The position numbers and the translations under genes were made by a program. A stretch of 64,000 nt of DNA from Paulinella micropora (taxonomy: Eukaryota; Cercozoa; Imbricatea; Euglyphida), in NCBI GenBank assembly GCA_009731375.1, contig BJOX01000264.1, positions 348,983 to 412,982 on the forward strand, read 5' to 3'. The notes below the pieces were generated by a model, which had not been told where the DNA came from, did no database searches, and saw only the letters and a program-made list of their open reading frames with translations. Every line of letters begins with the position of its first letter. Position 1 is the first letter of the stretch. Below are positions 59,411-64,000 of this stretch, piece after piece.

Positions 59411-60219
59411 GTGCTTCTCTGTCAATGGCTGATGCATTTCTGCACATGCGCCTCCATCGTCTCACCCGTGAGGGGAGTACGAAGAATTGACGATAAGCTC
59501 TAATGACACCCCCGCAAGGGCAGTTCCAACACTTCCAGACGGGCCGGTATGTTCAATGAAAATACTGGTCCAGAAATAGACCGGTATGTTCAATGAAAAT
59601 ACTGGTGGCACCGACGGGAATCGAACTGGCGACAGGGCCCAGATGGTAGAACTTGACCACTGGGCTATCACGGTGTCCATAATAATAATAATAATAACAA
59701 CAACAATAATAATAACAATAACAATAAGAATAATACCTCGACAGTATCATTGCTGCCCCGCTTTGTGCTTTGTTGTATCTCCGTCGCAAGCTGGACAGTT
59801 TGCCCTGATCGTATGTTTGTATATTTGTAATGTATGTATGTATGTATGTATGTATGTACGTATGTATATATATATGTATGTATGTGTCGTATCTCCTTTG
59901 CAAGCTGGACAGTTTGCCCTGACCATATGTTTGTATGTATGTATGTATGTATGTATGTATGTATGTATGTATGTATGTATGTACATATGTATGTATGTGT
60001 CGTATCTCCGTTGCAAGCTCGACAGTTTGCCCTGACCATATGTTTGTATGTATGTATGTATGTATGTATGTATGTATGTATGTATATATGTATGTATGTG
60101 TCGTATCTCCGTTGCAAGCTGGACAGTTTGCCCTGACCATATGTTTGTATGTATGTATGTATGTATATATGTATGTATGTGTCGTATCTCCGTTGCAAGC
60201 TGGACAGTTTGCCCTGACC

Positions 60220-60250
<31 letters not shown>

Positions 60251-61698
60251 TGCATGGATGTATGCATGTATGTATGTTTCGTATCTCCGTTATATGCTGG
60301 GCAGTTGGATCTGACCATATCTTTGTATTTTGTATATTTGTATGTTTGCATATTTGTATATTTCTGTATTTGTATATTTTGTATGTATATGTTTACATGT
60401 TTTTGTATTGTTTGTATGTTTGTATATGTCTTATCTCCATTGGATGGTGGGTTGGCAGTATATAGCTATATCTATATCTCTTTCTCTTTCTCTGTCTCTG
60501 TATCTCTGTCTCTGTATCTCTGTCTCTGTCAGTCTCTGTCTCTCTGTCTCTCTGTCTCTGTCTCTGTCTATCTCTATCTCTATCTCTATATCCATATCTA
60601 TATCTATGTCTATATCTATATCTATATCTATATCTATATCTATATCTATATCTATATCTATGTCTATATCTATATCTATATCTATATCTATACTATATCT
60701 ATATCTATATCTATATCTATATCTATATCTATATCTGTATCTATATCTATATCATTATCAAAGGTCTTTATTCGGTCTTTTTGTGAAGGCTTCTTTGACC
60801 TGGCCCATATGTTTATAAGTTTGTATGTCTGTGTACTTGCATTTTTGTATGTTTGTATGTTTATATGTGTCGTATCTCCATTGAATGTTGGTTGGCAATT
60901 TGACCTGATCATATGTTTATATGTTTGTATCTTTGTATGTTTTGAATTGTTTGCATGTTTGTATATCAGCTTGGATGGTTGGAATGTTTGACCTGTCCTT
61001 GTGTTTGTATATTTGTATGTTTGTGTATGTATGTTTGTATTGTTTGTATTGTTTGTATGTCTGTATGTGCCTTTTCTCAGTTTACATGACATGACATTAC
61101 ATTACATTACATTACATTACATTAATATTACATTAACATGACATGACATGACATGACATTAACATGACATGACATGACATGACATCACATTACATGACAT
61201 TATTTGGATGGTTGGCAGGTTTGACCTGCCCATATGCTTGTATGTTTGTATGTTTGTAAGTTTATATGTGTGTATTTTGTATGTGTGTTATCTCAGTGTG
61301 GATGCTTGGCAGTTCTGGTCTAAAATAGATAGATGGATGGATGGTTTGGTAGATAGATGAGATGTCGCAAAGGAATGTAGTCCTGGCAAAGGAACGCAGT
61401 TTCACATCAAACAATAATTTGTGTACTGTGCATGTGTCCGGGATGGGAATCACGGGTAGACTGTGTTCTGGAAAAAGAAGAGGAGGAAGGACGTTGAAGA
61501 AAAAGGCAATCTAGGAATGGAGAGTGGGAGGATAAGGAAGAAGAGAAAGAAAAGGAAGCCGTTAGTCCAAGTGTTTTGAGCACCGTAAGCTTGCGCAAGC
61601 TACAATGATGACATTGTATGAGGCCTAAACCCCCGCAGGGACCTAGCCCGGGCTATGCAACACTGGACGGCTATGATGGAATGCAGTCACCAGTTTGG

Positions 61699-61733
<35 letters not shown>

Positions 61734-61895
61734 GTAGATAGATAGATAGATAGATAGGTAGATAGGTAGATAGCTAGCTAGCTAGCTAGCTAGATAGCTA
61801 GATAGATAGCTAGCTAGATAGATAGAAGATAGATAGATAGATAGATAGATAGATTTGACCTGTCTCCTTGTGGTCTTGACTTGACTTACTGTTGG
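49006..61895 (-). CDS. Multi-exon gene with microsatellite introns, Ser/Thr-rich C-terminus, 15 exons visible, 5' end outside the window
   Basis: Exons 5' to 3': 61860-61895, 59737-59804, 58335-58384, 57831-57889, 57081-57166, 55550-55594, 55020-55058, 54900-54935, 54475-54510, 53843-53990, 52761-52896, 51553-51600, 50702-50765, 50575-50640, 49006-50310. Every visible junction is GT-AG and each exon starts in the phase the previous one left. Joined, they give about 740 residues with no stop. Samples are [85 protein letters not shown] and [21 protein letters not shown] recognise no domain. The protein is acidic, Ser/Pro-rich and probably largely disordered. The join from 53843 to 52896 crosses a 401-N gap, and the 55020 and 54900 exons may be alternative or decayed. 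All splice sites were chosen by eye. Confidence 0.7.
49080..50065. repeat. GAA/GAG-rich purine tract
   Basis: About one kilobase in which the plus strand is almost all purine, degenerate at the 3' side of the gene and purer toward 49950. It coincides with the poly-Ser part of the last exon, so it is coding on the minus strand. Confidence 0.85.
50341..50574. repeat. CT tract, N gap and C run in the last intron
   Basis: CT dinucleotide on the left, 93 N at 50434-50526, then a C run and CA repeat form the intron between exons 50575-50640 and 49006-50310. Its true length is unknown. Confidence 0.85.
50860..51230 (-). repeat. Four copies of the acceptor edge of exon 50702-50765
   Basis: On the minus strand the exon begins CAGCTCTGTGGAAGCTGTAC after TAGTAG. 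Copies start near 51230, 51105, 50990 (short) and 50905, each preceded by TAG and followed by about 60 bases of CATA-rich sequence. They read [26 protein letters not shown] or [13 protein letters not shown]. All lie upstream of the true exon. Confidence 0.85.
51601..51775 (-). repeat. Two copies of the acceptor edge of exon 51553-51600
   Basis: The exon begins ACCATCCCTGCCCATTAAGC after ATGTAG on the minus strand. The same 37 bases recur at about 51690-51654 and 51770-51734 with one or two changes, separated by (CATA)n. Both copies lack the end of the exon (TCTCTTTTCAACAG). Confidence 0.88.
51776..52378. repeat. CATA/CATG microsatellite and TA tract in an intron
   Basis: About 500 bases of CATA with CATG interruptions are followed by TATA and GATA runs. 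No unique sequence is present. Confidence 0.9.
52379..52755 (-). repeat. Two donor-edge copies of exon 52761-52896 in GATA repeat
   Basis: The exon ends TTCCCCGGCCGCTTCACTAG before GTGTGT on the minus strand. Near-copies (CTCCCCGGCCGCTTGACCCG, then GTGTGT) lie downstream at about 52684-52645 and 52416-52379, each followed by long GATA runs. In frame they read LLPGRLTR against IFPGRFTR in the exon. Confidence 0.85.
53455..53520 (-). repeat. Donor-edge copy of exon 53843-53990
   Basis: The exon ends with a stretch encoding [17 protein letters not shown] copy encoding [15 protein letters not shown] lies downstream on the minus strand, at the edge of a CT tract next to the 401-N gap. A GC rather than GT follows the copied edge. 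Confidence 0.75.
53602..53807. mobile_element. MITE with 60-bp terminal inverted repeats and TA target duplication
   Basis: The ends read AGACATTTGGACCCG inward from both sides, and the inverted repeats continue imperfectly for about 60 bases (GGTCACTTGACTGTGAAAAG in both). The element is 206 bp, has no ORF and is flanked by TA on each side, as in Tc1/mariner-type families. It lies in an intron of the minus-strand gene, between an exon and its donor-edge copy. Confidence 0.8.
54040..54470. repeat. AG, GAAA, CATG and CT microsatellites in an intron
   Basis: AG and GAAA on the left, CATA/CATG in the middle and CT then AG at the right fill the intron between exons 54475-54510 and 53843-53990. 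Confidence 0.9.
54531..54899. repeat. CATAACATAACGT and CATA repeats
   Basis: About 80 bases of a (CATAA/CATTA)n pentanucleotide are followed by CATA/CATG. The tract ends directly at the donor of the 54900-54935 mini-exon, whose GTATGT is itself the start of the repeat. Confidence 0.9.
54900..55594 (-). repeat. Three tandem mini-exons encoding VEEELI modules
   Basis: Minus-strand exons 55594-55550 ([15 protein letters not shown]), 55058-55020 ([13 protein letters not shown]) and 54935-54900 ([12 protein letters not shown]) are 15, 13 and 12 codons long. All are in phase 0, each is bounded by AG and GTATGT or GTATGTAT, and they are separated by GAAA, GATA and C-run DNA. They differ enough to be true diverged exons rather than recent copies. 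Inclusion of any number keeps the frame. Confidence 0.65.
55060..55540. repeat. TTTC/GAAA inverted microsatellites, GACA and CCAT tracts
   Basis: TTTC on the left faces GAAA on the right around 55233, so the single strand can fold. A CCAT tract follows. All of it is intronic between the VEEELI mini-exons. Confidence 0.9.
55640..57060. repeat. Intron with GATA, GGA and CCAT tracts and donor-edge copies of exon 57081-57166
   Basis: Copies of parts of the exon lie downstream on the minus strand. They encode [12 protein letters not shown] at about 56331-56293, [12 protein letters not shown] at about 56262-56226 and [11 protein letters not shown] at about 56176-56150. The exon itself encodes [20 protein letters not shown]. 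Unique sequence at 56440-56880 has no assigned function. A near-duplicate pair, GACAAGCAAGACGGCAGGAA against GACAAGTTAGACGGCAAGAG, lies at about 55649 and 55738. Confidence 0.75.
57242..57331. mobile_element. 90-bp foldback hairpin element
   Basis: TATGCGGC...CCAAATTTGACGTGTTTT is followed after a 15-base GC-rich loop by AAAAAGACGTCAAATTCGTGG...GCCGCATA. The two arms are about 35-40 bases long. It stands in the intron upstream of exon 57081-57166, and TA flanks both ends. A MITE-like insertion or a structured RNA element are both possible. Confidence 0.6.
57345..57425 (-). repeat. Acceptor-edge copy of exon 57081-57166
   Basis: The exon follows GTATATCTCAG with AGGGGGTCGGCAAACTCGAG. The copy at about 57420-57395 has the same acceptor and AGGGGGTAGGCAAGCTCGTT, then diverges and meets a stop. 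GAGCCTAAACGCAGCA further on matches the middle of the exon. Confidence 0.8.
57500..57830 (-). repeat. Degenerate copies of exon 57831-57889 in GAAA/AG repeat
   Basis: The exon encodes [18 protein letters not shown]. Downstream on the minus strand, segments encoding QKGEGIF (about 57768-57745) and QNGEGNM (about 57522-57498), and TCCATGATGGCGGTCTC (about 57700-57683) against GGACGATGGCGGTCTC, repeat its parts between purine tracts. Confidence 0.75.
58050..58590 (-). repeat. Copies of both edges of exon 58335-58384
   Basis: Upstream on the minus strand, GCTAATTCAGATGACAATTC and GCTCATTCAGATGACAATTC (about 58580 and 58468) repeat the acceptor edge GATAATTCAGAAGACAATTC. Downstream, GGAAGATACCGGAACAGGAT (about 58080) and GCGGAAGATGCAG (about 58185) repeat the donor edge GGAAGATAACGGAACAGGAT. 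Microsatellite (TATG or TA) separates the copies. Confidence 0.82.
58600..59353. repeat. TATG and ATGTA/GTAAT repeats
   Basis: Tetranucleotide passes into an unusual (ATGTATGTA)n nonanucleotide-like array over about 550 bases, still intronic in the minus-strand gene. Confidence 0.9.
59354..59679 (-). mobile_element. tRNA-derived SINE with (TAA)n tail
   Basis: Read on the minus strand, the head (59679-59605) resembles a tRNA. An A-box-like TAGCCCAGTGGTCAAG stands about 30 bases before a B-box GTTCGATTCCC (59626-59616), and outer ends GACACCG and CGGTGCC nearly pair. The body includes two direct copies of ACCAGTATTTTCATTGAACA. It ends in a 57-base ATT run (59410-59354), as many SINEs do. An RNA polymerase III promoter is expected in the head. 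The mismatched acceptor stem argues against a working tRNA gene. Confidence 0.7.
59811..61310 (-). repeat. Acceptor-edge copies of exon 59737-59804
   Basis: The exon follows ACGATCAG with GGCAAACTGTCCAGCTTGCG. Near-perfect copies of the acceptor plus about 38 exon bases start at about 59921, 60033, 60136 and 60216. A weaker copy lies at about 60310, and recognisable remnants at about 60460, 60900, 60990, 61235 and 61310. Similarity falls with distance from the exon. TATG, CTAT, CTGT and CATGA/CATTA repeats fill the spaces. Confidence 0.85.
61311..61859. other. Intron sequence with a unique core
   Basis: Unique sequence at about 61360-61700 contains a pyrimidine-rich minus-strand stretch ending TTCTTTTTCCAG, a good acceptor. 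After it an open segment reads [18 protein letters not shown]. Its phase does not join the exons on either side, so I did not include it. GATA and GCTA repeats follow to the next donor. Confidence 0.4.
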
Positions 61896-63770
61896 CTGGA
61901 AATTCGTACTGTACCTACACCCATCAACATACATATATATACACATAATGATACATACATAAAACATATGTTTGACTCGATTTGTTGCTGGCTGCAAATT
62001 CGCACTGTACCTATAGCACCAACATGCATCTATATATACAGAACGATACGTAGATAAACATAGTATGCATGCATGTGAGAGGCTAGGAATGCATATTTTG
62101 GTCTTGACTCGATTGATTGCTAGCAATATCTTAGCACCTACATCTATCAACACGCATCTATATGTACCTATATCCATCAACATGCATCTATATTCATAAT
62201 GATACATACATAAAACATATTTTTGACTCGACATGCATCTATATACACAGAATGACACGTAGAAAAACATAGTATGCATGCATGCGAGTAGCTAGGAATG
62301 CAGTTTTTGGTCTTGAGTCGATTTATTGCTAGCTATATCTTAACACCTACATCTATAAACACGCATCTCTATGTACCTATATCCATCAACATGCATCTAT
62401 ATACATAATGATACATACATAAAACATGTTTAACTCGATTTATTGCTGGCTGCATATTCACACTCTACCTACATCCATCAACATACATATATATACACAT
62501 AATGATACATACATACAACATATTTTTGACTCGATTTATTGCTGGCTGCATATTCACACTGTACCTATCGATCAACATGCATACACACAATGATACATAC
62601 ATAAAACATATTTCTGACTCGATTTATTCCTAGCTGCAAATTCGCTCTCAACATACTATATATATACACATAATGATACATACATAAAACATATGTTTGA
62701 CTCGATTTATTGCTGGCTGCATATTCACACTCTACCTACATCCATCAACATGCATATATATACACATAATGATACATACATAAAACATATTTTTGACTCG
62801 ATTTATTGCTGGCTGCATATTCACACTGTACCTATCGATCAACATGCATACACACAATGATACATACATAAAACATATTTCTGACTCGATTTATTCCTAG
62901 CTGCAAATTCGCTCTCAACATACTATATATATACACATAATGATACATACATAAAACATATGTTTGACTCGATTTATTGCTGGCTGCATATTCACACTCT
63001 ACCTACATCCATCAACATGCATATATATACACATAATGATACATACATAAAACATATTTTTGACTCGATTTATTGCTGGCTGCATATTCACACTGTACCT
63101 ATCGATCAACATGCATACACACAATGATACATACATAAAACATATTTCTGACTCGATTTATTCCTAGCTGCAAATTCGCTCTCAACATACTATATATATA
63201 CACATAATGATACATACATAAAACATATGTTTGACTCGATTTATTGCTGGCTGCATATTCACACTCTACCTATATCCATCAACATACATATATATACACA
63301 GAATGATACATACATAAAACATATGTTTGACTCGATGTATTGCTGGCTGCATATTCACACTGTACCTATCGATCAACATGCATATATATATGCACACAAT
63401 GATTCATACATAAAACATATTTCTGACTCGATTTATTCCTAGCTGCAAATTCGCTCTCAACATACATATATATACACACAATGATACATACATAAAACAT
63501 ATGTTTGACTCGATTTATTGCTGGCTGCATATTCACACTCGACCTACATCCATCAACATGCATATATATACACATAATGAATGATACATACATAAAACAT
63601 ATTTTTGACTCGATTTATTGCTGGCTGCATATTCACACTGTACCTATATCCATCAACATGCATCTTTATATACAGAATGACACGTAGATAAACATAGTAT
63701 GCATGCATGTGAGAGGCTAGGAATGCAGTTTTTGGTCTTGACTCGATTTATTGCTAGCAGATAGATGGAT
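61896..63770 (-). repeat. About 18 acceptor-edge copies of exon 61860-61895 with a 267-bp higher-order period
   Basis: The exon follows AATTTCCAG with CCAACAGTAAGTCAAGTCAA. Copies of type CAGCCAGCAATAAATCGAGT start near 62000, 62450, 62545, 62715, 62815, 62985, 63080, 63250, 63345, 63525 and 63625. CTAGGAATAAATCGAGTCAG-type copies lie between them. From about 62528 the monomers form a three-unit pattern repeating at about 267 bp, at least four times. The inter-copy DNA is CATA/TATG-like. Confidence 0.88.
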
Positions 63771-63771
63771 G

Positions 63772-63804
<33 letters not shown>

Positions 63805-63825
63805 GTAGGTAGGTAGGTAGGTAGG

Positions 63826-63873
<48 letters not shown>

Positions 63874-64000
63874 AGATAGATTAACACGTACATCTATCAA
63901 CATGCATCTCTATGTACCTATATCCATCAACATGCATCTATATACATAATGATACATACATAAAACATATTTTTGACTCGACATGCATTTATATATACAG
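63750..64000. repeat. GATA/GGTA run and further array monomer at the window edge
   Basis: GATA with an internal GGTA block is followed by one more partial monomer (CATCAACATGCATCTATATA). The gene's upstream exons must lie beyond 64000. Confidence 0.8.

Noticed and set aside
59605-59679. Functional tRNA gene
   Set aside because: The acceptor stem has a mismatch, the D arm does not fold cleanly, and a SINE body and tail follow directly.
61896-63770. CRISPR-like appearance of regularly spaced repeats
   Set aside because: Spacers are themselves repetitive, monomers diverge, there are no cas genes, and the setting is a eukaryotic intron. The same applies at 11.7-12.2 and 59.8-60.3 kb.

Overview
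This is nuclear DNA of a eukaryote. Protein-coding pieces are split by GT-AG introns, most other DNA is simple-sequence repeat, and LTR, Penelope-like, SINE and foldback elements are present. No bacterial operons, Shine-Dalgarno sites or CRISPR arrays are seen. I cannot name the species. A protist or alga fits the mix of a large-type thioredoxin reductase, Copia and Gypsy elements and an element with an N-terminal GIY-YIG nuclease, but an invertebrate is not excluded. The assembly has many N gaps, several flanked by duplicated contig ends.

Layout. (1) 1-5340, minus strand: the 5' half of a thioredoxin reductase gene, with small exons lost among tetra- and trinucleotide repeats. (2) 6116-12319, plus strand: a complete 16-exon gene for a type I membrane protein made of cysteine-rich modules. 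(3) 14088-22690, plus strand: a decayed Copia-type retrotransposon with both LTRs and an internal inversion. (4) 23410-36022, minus strand: Gypsy-type retroelement sequence (pol, then gag, then a large unknown ORF) with a deleted RT core. (5) 36953-37669, minus strand: a hypothetical ORF. (6) 37670-41040: GATA, ATG and CATA/TATG repeats, including a 1.5-kb inverted array. (7) 42726-46856, plus strand: a frameshifted Penelope-like element with GIY-YIG upstream of RT. (8) 49006-61895 and probably beyond 64000, minus strand: one gene of at least 15 exons with microsatellite introns, ending in a 1.3-kb Ser/Thr-rich exon. A tRNA-derived SINE, a TA-flanked MITE and a foldback hairpin lie in its introns.

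The most unusual signal is a rule repeated across three genes. Introns rich in microsatellite carry tandem copies of the edge of the neighbouring exon, about 20-45 bases together with its splice site. Copies of an acceptor edge lie only upstream of the true exon, and copies of a donor edge lie only downstream. About 18 copies occur for one exon, six for another, and one to five for many others. The true exons were recognised because their reading phases join across the introns, and for thioredoxin reductase because the joined protein is a known family. All splice sites were chosen by eye; RNA evidence would settle them.
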